Shown: positions 39,405-50,241 of the stretch, in pieces
Layout: every line of letters starts with the position of its first letter
Position numbering within the stretch: position 1 is the first letter of the stretch
Assembly (NCBI RefSeq): GCF_003688555.1
Contig: NZ_REFR01000013.1
Coordinates: 248,001-312,000, forward strand
DNA length: 64,000 nucleotides
Reading direction: 5' to 3'
DNA from: Eilatimonas milleporae
GTDB lineage: Bacteria; Pseudomonadota; Alphaproteobacteria; Sphingomonadales; Kordiimonadaceae
Notes under the pieces: generated by a model
Told to the model about the DNA's origin: nothing
The model's database searches: none
Seen by the model: only the letters and a program-made list of their open reading frames with translations
Position numbers and translations under genes: made by a program

Positions 39405-39432
39405 AAAAAGGGCGGCCCCGAAAGGACCACCC
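39405..39432 (-). terminator. Rho-independent terminator after peroxiredoxin
   Basis: On the minus strand, GGGTGGTCC pairs with GGGCCGCCC (two G-U pairs, loop TTTCG) and is followed by TTTTT. It lies about 45 bases past the peroxiredoxin stop. Confidence 0.7.
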
Positions 39433-39476
39433 TTTTCCGCAATTCCGAAACCGGTTCCGGTCTCTTCAGGCCGGGT

Positions 39477-39959
39477 TTAAAGATGCGCCAGCATATGTTC
39501 GGCGCTGGACACCTGAAAGGCACCCGGTTCTTCGATATACAGGGCCGTGACCTTGCCGTCGTCCACCAGCATGGAAAAACGCTGCGACCGCGTTCCCATG
39601 CCGAACCCGCTGGCGTCCATTTCAAGACCCAGCGCCTTGGCGAAATCGCCGTTGCCGTCCGCCAGCATGGTCACCTTGCCGTCGGCGCTGCTGCCTTTGC
39701 CCCACGCATCCATGACAAAGACATCATTGACGCTGAAACAGGCGATTTCGTCGACTCCCTTGGCTTTAAGGGCATCGGCCTGATCGACAAAACCGGGCAG
39801 GTGCTTGGCCGAACAGGTCGGTGTAAACGCACCGGGCACCGAGAAAACGGCCACCTTGCGGCCCTTGAAATACCCGTCCGTATCCACCGGGCCCGGCCCA
39901 TCGGCGGTCATGGTCATCAGCTTGGCCGAAGGAATGGTCTCACCAACTTGAATCGTCAT
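39477..39959 (-). CDS. Peroxiredoxin of the Prx5 type
   Basis: The 160-residue protein has the Prx5 motif FSVPGAFTPTCSAKHLPGF with peroxidatic Cys49, and INDVFVMDAWG-like sequence (here SVNDVFVMDAWGKGSSADG), and Arg in GMGTRSQRFSMLV. It reduces hydrogen peroxide and alkyl hydroperoxides in the cytoplasm, with glutaredoxin or thioredoxin as partner. No second cysteine is seen, which fits a one-Cys or hybrid type. Confidence 0.94.
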   Translation of the reverse strand: MTIQVGETIPSAKLMTMTADGPGPVDTDGYFKGRKVAVFSVPGAFTPTCSAKHLPGFVDQADALKAKGVDEIACFSVNDVFVMDAWGKGSSADGKVTMLADGNGDFAKALGLEMDASGFGMGTRSQRFSMLVDDGKVTALYIEEPGAFQVSSAEHMLAHL

Positions 39960-40248
39960 CGCTGTCTCCTGAAAGCAAGGGGATGGACCGGCGGGGTTCC
40001 ACGGAACACCCCGGTCCTGTTGAAAATCAGGTAAAGATCACGGGCGGACTCTATCGCGCTGTCCCTTACAGGCAAGGAAAAAGGAGGCAGGCGGGGGAAA
40101 AGGACACCGGCTTAATTCCGCCCCCGCATCATCAGGCCGGTCATCCCGTATCACCGGCCCACATGACCGGCCAGTATGACAGGCAGTATGACAGGCCAGT
40201 ATGACCGAATAGTGCGGCTGCCGGTGGTCTCCTTTGCGGTCGCCCGTA
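39960..40248. repeat. Intergenic region with 11-14 bp tandem units
   Basis: About 290 bases lie between the peroxiredoxin start and the DsbD-alpha stop, both on the minus strand. From about 40162 to 40207 a unit of the form CAGTATGACAGGC is repeated three to four times with small changes (ending GTATGACCG). No gene is evident. Confidence 0.6.
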
Positions 40249-41142
40249 TCAGTCGTTCAGGCGCACCAGACGGTCAATGGCGTGGCCGCGTCCGTCGGTG
40301 AATGTCAGCCGGGCCTGACGGCCGCGCAGATCGCTGCTTTTATCCATGACCATGGCCGGCACGACAAAACGGATCCGACGGCCATCATCCAGCAGGCGCG
40401 TGTCCGGGCGGCCGAAATGAACGCCCTCGCCCGCCTCCGCCATCAGGTCGGCAAAGACCAGCGGCGCCCCGGCAGCGGCATCGACGACAAGACGCTGACG
40501 GCCCGGCGGGCCGGTCACGGCGGCGGAAATAACGGTCAGGCCCGCCCCGCCGTCGCCGGTTCTGTCCGGCACCCGGGCCAGGGCCTGCTCCAGAAGAATG
40601 CCGTGCGTAACCGGGGTCCCGCCCTGCCCTGTAGCGCGCGGTATCTCATACCGGGCGTCAAACGGCACGCATATATCCTTGCAGACCATGAAGGATACGG
40701 AAATTTCAGCCCCGCCCACATCGTTCCCAGGCGCGAAAGGCAGCAGGACACGCTTGGAATAGCCATATGTCTCAAGGCCGAACAGCTCGAAACGCTCCGG
40801 CAGGGTGTAAAACACCTCAACCGGTTCACCCTCACGCGATATGACAACGGGCAGACCCGCCTCTCCGGGGGACCGCCAGTAGGTTTTCCAGCCCGGGGAA
40901 AGCCGTGCCTCCCAACCGTAAACCCAGCGGCCATCCTCGCCGCCACCCTCGCCGACACCCTCGCCGACAGGGGCACCGACAAGACGCGTTTCCACCATGT
41001 CCTGATGGTTCTGCCACGGGGTCTCGACGCCGCGCGCCAGCGGCGCCAGCCACAGGACGGCGAAAACCGCCATCAGGGGGGGCAGCATGCCCCTGGCGAT
41101 CCGGCCTCCCGGTTTTTGGCGAAACGCCTGTCGGATACGCAT
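40249..41142 (-). CDS. Stand-alone DsbD-alpha-like domain protein
   Basis: The 297-residue protein starts at ATG 41142 after AGGAG and has a signal segment (LPPLMAVFAVLWLAPLARG). The mature part matches the N-terminal domain of DsbD (PF11412): YGWEARLSPGWKTYWRSPGE, GYSKRVLLPFAP and a Cys pair in SFMVCKDICVPFDARYE. The CcdA-like membrane domain and the C-terminal thioredoxin domain of complete DsbD are not encoded here. The product would receive electrons in the periplasm from a CcdA or ScsB-type protein, or may be specialised. Confidence 0.82.
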   Translation of the reverse strand: MRIRQAFRQKPGGRIARGMLPPLMAVFAVLWLAPLARGVETPWQNHQDMVETRLVGAPVGEGVGEGGGEDGRWVYGWEARLSPGWKTYWRSPGEAGLPVVISREGEPVEVFYTLPERFELFGLETYGYSKRVLLPFAPGNDVGGAEISVSFMVCKDICVPFDARYEIPRATGQGGTPVTHGILLEQALARVPDRTGDGGAGLTVISAAVTGPPGRQRLVVDAAAGAPLVFADLMAEAGEGVHFGRPDTRLLDDGRRIRFVVPAMVMDKSSDLRGRQARLTFTDGRGHAIDRLVRLND

Positions 41143-41406
41143 CCGCACACTCCTGAAAACATCATTAAGACTTACACACGGCCGGACCACTGCCATGCCT
41201 CGGGCCTTGCCCGCTATTCATACCCCGGCTTACCAAGAGCCGGCACCGGACGCCACCCACGGCGCTTCACAATGGCGTCAAAGCGCCCATATCGGAATAT
41301 GACATATTCTGTTGCATTCTTGCCTTAAACAGTCCGCGCGGACAGGCCGTAATTGAACACATGCCACTGAAACGCTAGGCTGTAGTCTCAGGAAAGGACG
41401 CCATTG

Positions 41407-41970
41407 ATGACCACGTCGCCCTATTTGACCGGCTCATTGCTTCTGGCCATGCCGGGGATGACCGATCCGCGATTCGACCATGCCGTGATCTATCTCTGCT
41501 CCCATGACGAATCCGGTGCCATGGGGCTGATCATCAATTATCCGCTGGAGGAACTGACATTTGCCAGCCTGATGGAACAGCTTGACGTTCCCGTGGGCGA
41601 CGATGCCCCCGATGTGCCGATCCACAGCGGCGGCCCCGTGGAACCGGGGCGCGGTTTCGTGCTGCATTCCGCCGATTATGTGCAGGAAAGCACGCTGATC
41701 GTCAGCCAGACACTGGCCTTGAGTGCCACGGTGGATATTCTGGCCGCCATTGCCGAAAGCGAAGGCCCGCGCAACCATCTGCTGGCTCTTGGCTATACCG
41801 GGTGGGGGCCGGGCCAGCTGGAACAGGAAATCCAGCAGAACGCCTGGCTGACGGCCGAAGCGGACGAGGAAATCATCTTCCACACCGAATTGTATCAGAA
41901 ATGGCCGCGCACCATGGCCATGCTCGGCATCGATGCCGCCATGCTGTCCGTCGAAGCCGGCCACGCCTGA
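41407..41970 (+). CDS. YqgE/AlgH (DUF179) family protein
   Basis: The 187-residue protein has DUF179 motifs: YLTGSLLLAMPGMTDPRFDH, YLCSHDESGAMGLIINYP, and HSGGPVEPGRGFVLHSADY, ending LALGYTGWGPGQLEQEIQQN. The family is found widely and its function is unclear. ATG 41407 is preferred over the TTG just before it. It is convergent with the M16 peptidase gene. Confidence 0.93.
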   Translation: MTTSPYLTGSLLLAMPGMTDPRFDHAVIYLCSHDESGAMGLIINYPLEELTFASLMEQLDVPVGDDAPDVPIHSGGPVEPGRGFVLHSADYVQESTLIVSQTLALSATVDILAAIAESEGPRNHLLALGYTGWGPGQLEQEIQQNAWLTAEADEEIIFHTELYQKWPRTMAMLGIDAAMLSVEAGHA

Positions 41971-41995
41971 GGCGAACCTGACTCACACTGCTTGG

Positions 41996-42022
41996 AGCCG
42001 GTCGCCGTCACCGGGACCGGCT
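41996..42022. terminator. Hairpin between convergent yqgE and M16 peptidase genes
   Basis: AGCCGGTC and GACCGGCT form an 8-bp stem with an 11-base loop in the gap between two convergent stop codons. A short TT run follows on the plus strand. Its position suits a shared terminator, but the T tract is weak. Confidence 0.4.
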
Positions 42023-42033
42023 TTACAGGCGAC

Positions 42034-43278
42034 TCAGGCCGCTTTCAGCAGATCCTCGACCGGGCCGCCGCCAACCGCCGCCAGCGCACGGGTGCCGCTT
42101 TCCGCCATACGGACGGCAACGGCCGCCACATCGTCCGGCGTGACCGCGTCCAGCGACATCAGAATTTCCTCCGTCGGGATCACGCGTCCGTAAATCAGCA
42201 TCTGCCGGCCCAATTGCTCCATGCGGGAGCCGGTCGCTTCCAGCGCCATCATCAGACCGGCTTTCAACTGGGCCTTCGCACTGGCCAGCTCGGCCAGTGT
42301 CGCACCGGCGGCAAGGCCCTGCACATCCTCCTCGATCAGGCTCAGCACCGTCTCCGCCTGATCCGGGCTGGTCCCGGCATAAACGCCGAGCAGGCCGGTA
42401 TCCGCGTGCGAGGCGGAAAAGCTGTAAATGCTGTACGCCAGACCGCGCTCCTCGCGGATCTTCTGGAACAGACGGGACGACATGCCCCCGCCAAGAATGG
42501 TCGAATAGATCTGGGTGGCGTAATACTCCGGCGCCTTATGGGCCACGCCCGGCCAGGCAAGCGCCAGATGCACCTGTTCCAGGGGGCGTTGCTCGACCAT
42601 GCAGCCCGGTGCGTAGCGGGCCGTTGCATCCGCTTCGCGGCGGCCTGACGGCAGTCCGGAAAAACGGCTCCGGGCCATGTCCACCAGCCGGTCATGATCC
42701 AGATTGCCGACCGCCGCGACGATGATCGACCCGGCACGGTATTTGTCCGCCATGAAGGAAAACAGGGCGTCGCGGTTGAAGGACCGCACCGTATCCGGCG
42801 TTCCCAGAATACTCCAGCCCAGGGACTGATCGGGATAGGCAACGCTTTGCAGATGGTCGAAGACGATATCGTCAGGGGTATCCTGCGCCTGTCCGATTTC
42901 CTGAAGGATCACATCCTTCTCGCGGGTCAGTTCCCCCTCATCGAACACGCTGTTCATCAGGATGTCGGCCAGAATATCCACCGCCAGCGGCAGGTCGTCC
43001 TTCAGGGTCCGCGCGTAATAGGTGGTATGATCGCGCGAGGTATAGGCGTTGATATGGCCGCCGACGGATTCAATCTCCAGGACGATATCCTGCGCCGTGC
43101 GGCGCTCGGTGCCCTTGAACAGCATATGCTCCAGACAGTGGGTGACACCGTTCAGGGGCGCGGGCTCGTGCCGGCTGCCCACATCGACCCACAGGCCGAC
43201 GGATACGGTCTCCAGCATGGGACGGGCCTCGCTGACGATGCGCAGGCCGTTGTCCAGGGTGGTCAGTCGGATGGTCAT
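42034..43278 (-). CDS. M16-family processing peptidase
   Basis: The 414-residue protein has the inverted zinc motif HCLEH (His47, Glu50, His51) and Asn-Ala-Tyr-Thr in HINAYTSRDHTTYYARTL. It resembles alphaproteobacterial homologues of the mitochondrial processing peptidase, cutting peptides. It is the last gene of the cta-SURF1-thrC run; its ATG overlaps the thrC stop (ATGA). Confidence 0.93.
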   Translation of the reverse strand: MTIRLTTLDNGLRIVSEARPMLETVSVGLWVDVGSRHEPAPLNGVTHCLEHMLFKGTERRTAQDIVLEIESVGGHINAYTSRDHTTYYARTLKDDLPLAVDILADILMNSVFDEGELTREKDVILQEIGQAQDTPDDIVFDHLQSVAYPDQSLGWSILGTPDTVRSFNRDALFSFMADKYRAGSIIVAAVGNLDHDRLVDMARSRFSGLPSGRREADATARYAPGCMVEQRPLEQVHLALAWPGVAHKAPEYYATQIYSTILGGGMSSRLFQKIREERGLAYSIYSFSASHADTGLLGVYAGTSPDQAETVLSLIEEDVQGLAAGATLAELASAKAQLKAGLMMALEATGSRMEQLGRQMLIYGRVIPTEEILMSLDAVTPDDVAAVAVRMAESGTRALAAVGGGPVEDLLKAA

Positions 43279-44681
43279 GTCTCTACTCCGGACAGGTGAT
43301 CGAGCATGCGGCGCTTCAACGCGGCAAGATCATTGGGCAATGTTTCAAAACGTTCCTCGGCCTGCATCAGGTCCCCCATATGGGACGGCAGGGCCGGCGT
43401 CACGCCGGTGGCCGCCGCCACCGCATCGGGAAATTTTGCCGGGTGGGCGGTCGCCAGGGTCACGCGGGGCGGGCCGTCCTCGTCCAGGCAGGCCCGCGCC
43501 GCGCCCAGGCCGACGGCGGTGTGCGGGTCGGCCAAATAGCCGCTGCGGCCATATGTGTCGGCCATGATCCGCGACGTTTGCCCGTCGTCCAGCCGCTCGG
43601 CCGCGAACAGGGCCGCAAGGGCCCCCCGCTCATCCGGGCTCAGCGCGAAACCGCCCTGTGTCGCCAGGTCCTCCATCGCGGCACTGACGGCGTTGCCGGA
43701 CCGTCCTTTCAAGTCGAACAGCAGGCGTTCGAAATTGCTGGCGACCTGAATATCCATGCTGGGCGACAGGGTCTTGTGCACCCCGGCCCTGTCATAGCGG
43801 CCGGTTTTCAATGTGCGGGCCAGAATGTCGTTGCTGTTGGTGGCGATCACCAGGCGCGCGACCGGCAATCCCATGGCCCGGGCGATATAGCCCGCGAAAA
43901 TATCGCCGAAATTGCCCGTGGGCACACTGAAACTGACGGGGCGGTCCGGCGCCCCGAGACTGACGGCGGCACTGACATAATAGACCACCTGTGCCAGCAC
44001 CCGCGCCCAGTTGATGGAATTGACCGCCGTCAGCGACACGCCGTCGCGAAAGTCCAGATCGTTGAAAGCCGCCTTCACCAGGGCCTGACAATCGTCGAAC
44101 GTCCCGTCAATGGCGATATTCACCACATTGGGCTCCAGCACCGTCGTCATCTGGCGGCGCTGCACCTCCGACACGCGGCCATGCGGGTGCAGCATGAAAA
44201 TGGTCACGGCGTCGCGCCCCCGGCAGCCGGCAATGGCCGCCGAACCGGTATCGCCGCTGGTCGCGCCCAATATGGTCAGCCGCCCGCCCCGGCGCGCGGT
44301 AAAGGCATCGAACAAACGCCCCAGCAGTTGCAGGGCAAAATCCTTGAAGGCCAGTGTCGGCCCGTGAAACAATTCAAGAATCCAGTCATTGCGGTCAACC
44401 TGGACAAGGGGCGCCACCGCCGGATGGTGAAAGGCGTCGCCATATGTGGCGTCCACCATGCCGCGCAACTCCGCAGCCGTCAGGCTGTCACCGACAAAGG
44501 GCTGCAAAACCGCGAAAGCCACATCGGCATAGGGGCGCCCCCTCAGCCGCCGAAACGTCTCGGCATCCAGGGTGGGAATGGCGGCCGGCACATACAGGCC
44601 GCCGTCCCGTGCCAGCCCGGTCAGGGTGACACCCTCGAAATTCAGCTCGTCCGCGACGCCGCGGGTGGAAACATACTGCAC
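43275..44681 (-). CDS. thrC: Threonine synthase
   Basis: The 468-residue PLP enzyme has Lys113 in FHGPTLAFKDFALQLLG, the phosphate-binding loop GATSGDTGSAAI and SVPTGNFGDIFAGYIARAMG. It converts O-phosphohomoserine, made by ThrB (33.2 kb), to threonine. The start is GTG (VQYVSTRG). It lies between SURF1 and the M16 gene, as in many alphaproteobacteria. Confidence 0.96.
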   Translation of the reverse strand: MQYVSTRGVADELNFEGVTLTGLARDGGLYVPAAIPTLDAETFRRLRGRPYADVAFAVLQPFVGDSLTAAELRGMVDATYGDAFHHPAVAPLVQVDRNDWILELFHGPTLAFKDFALQLLGRLFDAFTARRGGRLTILGATSGDTGSAAIAGCRGRDAVTIFMLHPHGRVSEVQRRQMTTVLEPNVVNIAIDGTFDDCQALVKAAFNDLDFRDGVSLTAVNSINWARVLAQVVYYVSAAVSLGAPDRPVSFSVPTGNFGDIFAGYIARAMGLPVARLVIATNSNDILARTLKTGRYDRAGVHKTLSPSMDIQVASNFERLLFDLKGRSGNAVSAAMEDLATQGGFALSPDERGALAALFAAERLDDGQTSRIMADTYGRSGYLADPHTAVGLGAARACLDEDGPPRVTLATAHPAKFPDAVAAATGVTPALPSHMGDLMQAEERFETLPNDLAALKRRMLDHLSGVET

Positions 44682-44723
44682 GCTCAGATACCCCAGATGA
44701 ATGACAGGCGGTCCGTCCGGCGG

Positions 44724-45425
44724 TTACTTTAAGGGCCGTGAAAAACCATACGCAAGGTAAACGGCTATCAGCGCCAGGGCGATCCCGTACCATGTCAGCG
44801 CATATTCAAAATGGTCGTTCGGAATATCGACACGCACCTGCCCGCCGACCGGCAGGGCCTCCGGGTCCGTATCCTCCAAAAGAACACGCAAAGGATGGAC
44901 ATCCGTCAGCCCGAAATGACGCGCCATTTCCCGGACATCGGCCAGATACCAGTTTCCGCGCGCCGGGTCGTTCGCCGGGGTGAAAGGGCCGGGCCGGGCG
45001 CTCAGCATGGTGGCACCGGTCACGGTTACGGTCTTCTCGCCGGCGATCGGCGGAAGGGTCTTCTCATGGGCCGGCACCCAGCCGGGGGACACCATGACCG
45101 GCACCTGCCCCGCGCGCAGAAACGGCAGATACAGGTGATATCCCGCCTTGCCGGCGGTGCTGGTACCGTAAACCCGCACCGGCGCCGCATCGGCGAAACG
45201 GCCCGTCATCTCCACACGGCGGTAAGGGGCGGGCGTCCCCACGGTTTCAAGCGGAACGGGCGCCTGATGTAGAAAGGCCGACACCTTTTCGACCAGGGCG
45301 GTTTTCGGCCCCACCTTCAACGCCTGCCAGGTGCCAAGCGATATCAGGATGCCAAGGGCCAGCAGCGCCGACACCGTCACCCCCCAACCGGGGCGAAACC
45401 CCTTTCTAAAGGGCATCGCCGTCAT
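44724..45425 (-). CDS. surf1: SURF1-family cytochrome oxidase assembly protein
   Basis: The 233-residue protein has two membrane helices, at the N-terminus (WGVTVSALLALGILISLGTW) and the C-terminus (YALTWYGIALALIAVYLAYG). Between them is a periplasmic domain with GYHLYLPFLR and VPVMVSPGWVPAHEK. SURF1 delivers haem a to subunit I of cytochrome aa3 oxidase. The start may be ATG 45425 or 45416; both overlap the end of the DUF983 gene. The position after ctaE agrees with its role. Confidence 0.92.
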   Translation of the reverse strand: MTAMPFRKGFRPGWGVTVSALLALGILISLGTWQALKVGPKTALVEKVSAFLHQAPVPLETVGTPAPYRRVEMTGRFADAAPVRVYGTSTAGKAGYHLYLPFLRAGQVPVMVSPGWVPAHEKTLPPIAGEKTVTVTGATMLSARPGPFTPANDPARGNWYLADVREMARHFGLTDVHPLRVLLEDTDPEALPVGGQVRVDIPNDHFEYALTWYGIALALIAVYLAYGFSRPLK

Positions 45426-45828
45426 CCCGCACACGCCCCTCATGGGCATCATGATGGAATTGCAGTGCGATCAGCGTCGCCTTGAAAATTCTCAGCAGCC
45501 ACAGCCCCATACCGGAAATGAAAACCGGCCACAGGATCAGATGAACCCATCTCGGCGGCGCGATCAGTCCTTCAACGGCAAAGGCGGCAATGGCCGTCAC
45601 CGCCCCCAGAATCAGGATCACGAAAACAGCCGGCCCGTCACCCGGGTCCGCCGCCTGCAAATCAAAACCGCATACCGCGCACACGGGACGGACCGTCAGG
45701 ATACCGTCAAACAGCGGGCCTTCGCCGCAATGGGGACAGCGGCACTGCACCCCCGCCCTGAACGGCGACACCGGCCGGGCATCCGCCCGGCCGGTGTCGC
45801 TTGTCTTCTGACGATCCGGGTCCGGCAC
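45406..45828 (-). CDS. DUF983 membrane protein
   Basis: About 141 residues from a GTG at 45828 (5 bases after the ctaE stop). Two zinc-ribbon-like pairs, CPHCGEGPLF and CAVCGFDL, precede two membrane helices (VFVILILGAVTAIAAFAVE and HLILWPVFISGMGLWLLRIF). DUF983 proteins occur in cytochrome oxidase clusters with SURF1, suggesting an assembly role, but this is not established. The exact start is uncertain because the frame is open upstream over ctaE. Confidence 0.85.
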   Translation of the reverse strand: MPDPDRQKTSDTGRADARPVSPFRAGVQCRCPHCGEGPLFDGILTVRPVCAVCGFDLQAADPGDGPAVFVILILGAVTAIAAFAVEGLIAPPRWVHLILWPVFISGMGLWLLRIFKATLIALQFHHDAHEGRVRDDGDAL

Positions 45829-45833
45829 GGCCG

Positions 45834-46691
45834 TTATTGACCGCCCCAGATATAAACGGCGAAAAACAGGAACAACCACACCACATCGACAAAATGCCAG
45901 TACCAGGCCGCCGCCTCGAAACCGAAATGATGGTCCGTCTTGAAATGGCCGGCATAGGACCGGAACAGACAGACAATCAGGAAAATCGTCCCGATCAGAA
46001 CGTGAAACCCGTGAAAACCCGTCGCCATGAAGAAGGTGGCGCCGTAAATGCTGCCGGAAAAGGCAAAAGCGGCATGGTCGTACTCATAGACCTGCACGCA
46101 GGTAAAGGCGACCCCCAGAAGAACCGTCGCCCACAGCCCCTTTTTCAGGCCGTCGCGGTTGCCTTCCAGCAGCGCATGGTGCGCCCAGGTCACCGTGGTG
46201 CCGGACAGAAGCAGGATCAGCGTGTTCATGAACGGCAGGTGCCAGGGATCGAATACCTCGATCCCTTCCGGCGGCCAGGGGGCATCGGTGGTCACCAGGT
46301 CCCAGAAATCGCCGAAATTGGGGATCGGCGCCGCCGGGTACAGCGACGCGTTGAAAAACGCCCAGAACCACGCCACAAAGAACATCACCTCGGACGCGAT
46401 GAAAAGGATCATGCCGTAGCGCAGGCCGATCTGCACGACGGGCGTATGATCGCCCTGTTCGGCCTCCTTGATCACATCCTTCCACCACGCATACATGGTG
46501 TAGAGAACGCCGAGAAACCCGACAACCAGCAGATAACTGCCGAAATTGGCGCCTTCCACACCGAACAGCGTCGCGTCCGGCTTCATGGAAAAGACCGCGC
46601 CAATGGCCAGAAACAGAACCGCGATGGAGCCCACAATGGGCCATGGGCTCGGGTCCACCAGGTGATAATCGTGCTTAACGTCGCCCGCCAT
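45834..46691 (-). CDS. ctaE: Cytochrome c oxidase subunit III
   Basis: The 285-residue protein has seven membrane helices with conserved blocks HDYHLVDPSPWPIVG, GLRYGMILFIASEVMFFVAW and ATGFHGFHVLIGTIFLIVCL. It is an integral subunit of the aa3-type oxidase and stabilises subunit I. It lies after ctaG and before DUF983. Confidence 0.97.
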   Translation of the reverse strand: MAGDVKHDYHLVDPSPWPIVGSIAVLFLAIGAVFSMKPDATLFGVEGANFGSYLLVVGFLGVLYTMYAWWKDVIKEAEQGDHTPVVQIGLRYGMILFIASEVMFFVAWFWAFFNASLYPAAPIPNFGDFWDLVTTDAPWPPEGIEVFDPWHLPFMNTLILLLSGTTVTWAHHALLEGNRDGLKKGLWATVLLGVAFTCVQVYEYDHAAFAFSGSIYGATFFMATGFHGFHVLIGTIFLIVCLFRSYAGHFKTDHHFGFEAAAWYWHFVDVVWLFLFFAVYIWGGQ

Positions 46692-46806
46692 TTCTCAAGT
46701 CTCCTCACAAGGGATCAGGGACCTTATACGCCCTGCATACCTTATCCCCAACAATTTTGGCCTCGCACGGCCATGCCGCGACCATGTCTGATGCACTGCC
46801 TGTGCC

Positions 46807-47400
46807 TCAGGGCACGGTCGCCGCCGCCAGTTCATTCGCACCCGCCTCCTCAGTGGAGCGCAGGAAAAACGTGTAGGACAGGGTGATTTCCGTCACATCG
46901 TCCATGTCCGGATCGTCCGCGATGGCCGGATCAATATAATAGACAACCGGCATGTCAACCTTCTGGCCCGGTTGCAGCGTCTGTTCGGTAAAACAGAAAC
47001 ATTCGATCTTGGCGAAATAGGGCCCGGCCTTGTGCGGCGTCACATTATAGGTGGCCGTGCCGACAATGGGCGTGCCCGTCGGATTTTCCGCCTCGTAAAA
47101 GGCGATGGCCTGCTCGCCCACATTCAGGGCCTGATCATTCTGCACCGGGTCGAAACGCCACGGCATGTCGCGGTGCGTATTGGCCGCGAACCGCACCCGG
47201 ATGGTCCGGTCGAGAACCGCGACATCGCCGGCATCGACCTGCTGCGTGGTGCCGCCATACCCGGTGACACGGCAGAACACCTCATACAGCGGCACGGCCG
47301 CATAGGCCATGCCCACCATGCCGGCAACCACCCCCAGCACAATGGCCGCCACGCGGCCATTCCTGGCGGCGGCGACGCCGTTTTCAGCCGGCGCCGTCAC
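46807..47400 (-). CDS. ctaG: CtaG/Cox11 copper chaperone for cytochrome oxidase
   Basis: The 197-residue protein has one N-terminal membrane helix and a periplasmic Ig-like domain with the copper motif ECFCFTEQTLQPGQ (CFCF). It supplies copper to the CuB site of subunit I. The GTG start overlaps the stop of the upstream small gene by four bases (GTGA), which signals translational coupling. Confidence 0.95.
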   Translation of the reverse strand: MTAPAENGVAAARNGRVAAIVLGVVAGMVGMAYAAVPLYEVFCRVTGYGGTTQQVDAGDVAVLDRTIRVRFAANTHRDMPWRFDPVQNDQALNVGEQAIAFYEAENPTGTPIVGTATYNVTPHKAGPYFAKIECFCFTEQTLQPGQKVDMPVVYYIDPAIADDPDMDDVTEITLSYTFFLRSTEEAGANELAAATVP

Positions 47401-47525
47401 GGCGTCAGCCCCTTGATACGGAAATAACTGACCACAATCAGCAGAATCACAAAAACACCCAGCGAGCCGCCAAGCAGGCGGTTGCGCTTTTGCATCTGCC
47501 GGTGCCGATCGGAAAACTCATCCAT
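47397..47525 (-). CDS. Small membrane protein between ctaB and ctaG (42 aa)
   Basis: A 42-residue frame fills the gap between ctaB and ctaG: its ATG shares one base with the ctaB stop (TGATG) and its TGA overlaps the ctaG GTG. It begins [20 protein letters not shown] and has one membrane helix (LGVFVILLIVVSYFRI) ending in GLTP. A small single-helix protein occurs at this place in other alphaproteobacterial cta operons and is sometimes called CoxF. Its tight overlaps strongly suggest that it is translated. Confidence 0.82.
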   Translation of the reverse strand: MDEFSDRHRQMQKRNRLLGGSLGVFVILLIVVSYFRIKGLTP

Positions 47526-48484
47526 CACAGCCACCCGCCGACAAGGGTCTCACCCAACAGGGTCGCGAACAACAGAAACAGATACAGGATCGAAAAGCGG
47601 AACAGCCTGCGCTCGGCCCCCTCATGCTCGCGCCAGACCCGGAACGCCCACCACAGAAAGCGCAGGCCCAATGCGGCGGAAACCGCGCCATAGACAACGC
47701 CGCCCAGCCCCAGGACAAAGGGCAGCACGCCGACCGGCACCAGAACCAGGCTGTAGGCCATGATATGGTTGCGCGTGACACGGCGACCGGCCACCACCGG
47801 CAGCATCGGCACCTTCACCCGCGCATAGTCATTCTCGATAAACAAGGACAGGGCCCAGAAATGCGGCGGCGTCCACAGGAAGATAATCGCGAACAGAACC
47901 AGGGATTCCACGGTCACGCTGTTGGTGACGGCAGCCCAGCCGATCATGGGCGGGAAAGCACCGGCGGCACCCCCGATAACGATATTCTGCGGTGTGCGCC
48001 GTTTCAGCCACATGGTGTACACCACCGCGTAGAAAAAGATCGTCAGCGCCAACAGCGCCGCCGCCGTTATCCCGGCAATCAGGCCCAGCAGCACAACCGC
48101 CATCACCGACAGCGCCAGCCCGAAGCCGAGCGCATCGCCCGCCGCGATACGGCCCGACGGCACGGGACGGGCCTTGGTCCGCTCCATCAGCGCGTCAATA
48201 TCGGCATCATACCACATATTCAGCGCACCCGACGCCCCCGCGCCGACCGCGATCAGCGCCAGCGAGGCCATCGCCAGCACCGGATGCAGGCCGCCCGGCG
48301 CGGCCATCATGCCGACAAACGCGGTAAAGATGACAAGCGACATGACGCGCGGCTTCAACAGCTCGATAAAGGCCCGCGCGTCGGCGACGGATACGGCATC
48401 GGCCACGGAAATGGTGTCGCGCCCCGGCCTTGCGGTCGGGGCGGCAATGGTCTGGCCGGTCATGGTCGTGGCACTGTCGCTCAC
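47525..48484 (-). CDS. ctaB: Protoheme IX farnesyltransferase (haem O synthase)
   Basis: The 319-residue protein belongs to the UbiA family: eight to nine helices, with the prenyl diphosphate-binding Asp-rich motif [20 protein letters not shown] and a second one around [20 protein letters not shown]. It makes haem O, the precursor of haem A for cytochrome aa3 oxidase. The gene lies between ctaD and ctaG. Confidence 0.96.
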   Translation of the reverse strand: MSDSATTMTGQTIAAPTARPGRDTISVADAVSVADARAFIELLKPRVMSLVIFTAFVGMMAAPGGLHPVLAMASLALIAVGAGASGALNMWYDADIDALMERTKARPVPSGRIAAGDALGFGLALSVMAVVLLGLIAGITAAALLALTIFFYAVVYTMWLKRRTPQNIVIGGAAGAFPPMIGWAAVTNSVTVESLVLFAIIFLWTPPHFWALSLFIENDYARVKVPMLPVVAGRRVTRNHIMAYSLVLVPVGVLPFVLGLGGVVYGAVSAALGLRFLWWAFRVWREHEGAERRLFRFSILYLFLLFATLLGETLVGGWL

Positions 48485-48583
48485 TCAAAACACTCCAATC
48501 GGCGGTCTGGTCTGCGGCATGGGACGCTGACGCTGCGGCGGCCCATGCCCTGTGCTGCCTTTGCTACCTCCGTGCTGCCCGGT

Positions 48584-50230
<1,647 letters not shown>

Positions 50231-50241
50231 TCAGCGGCCCA

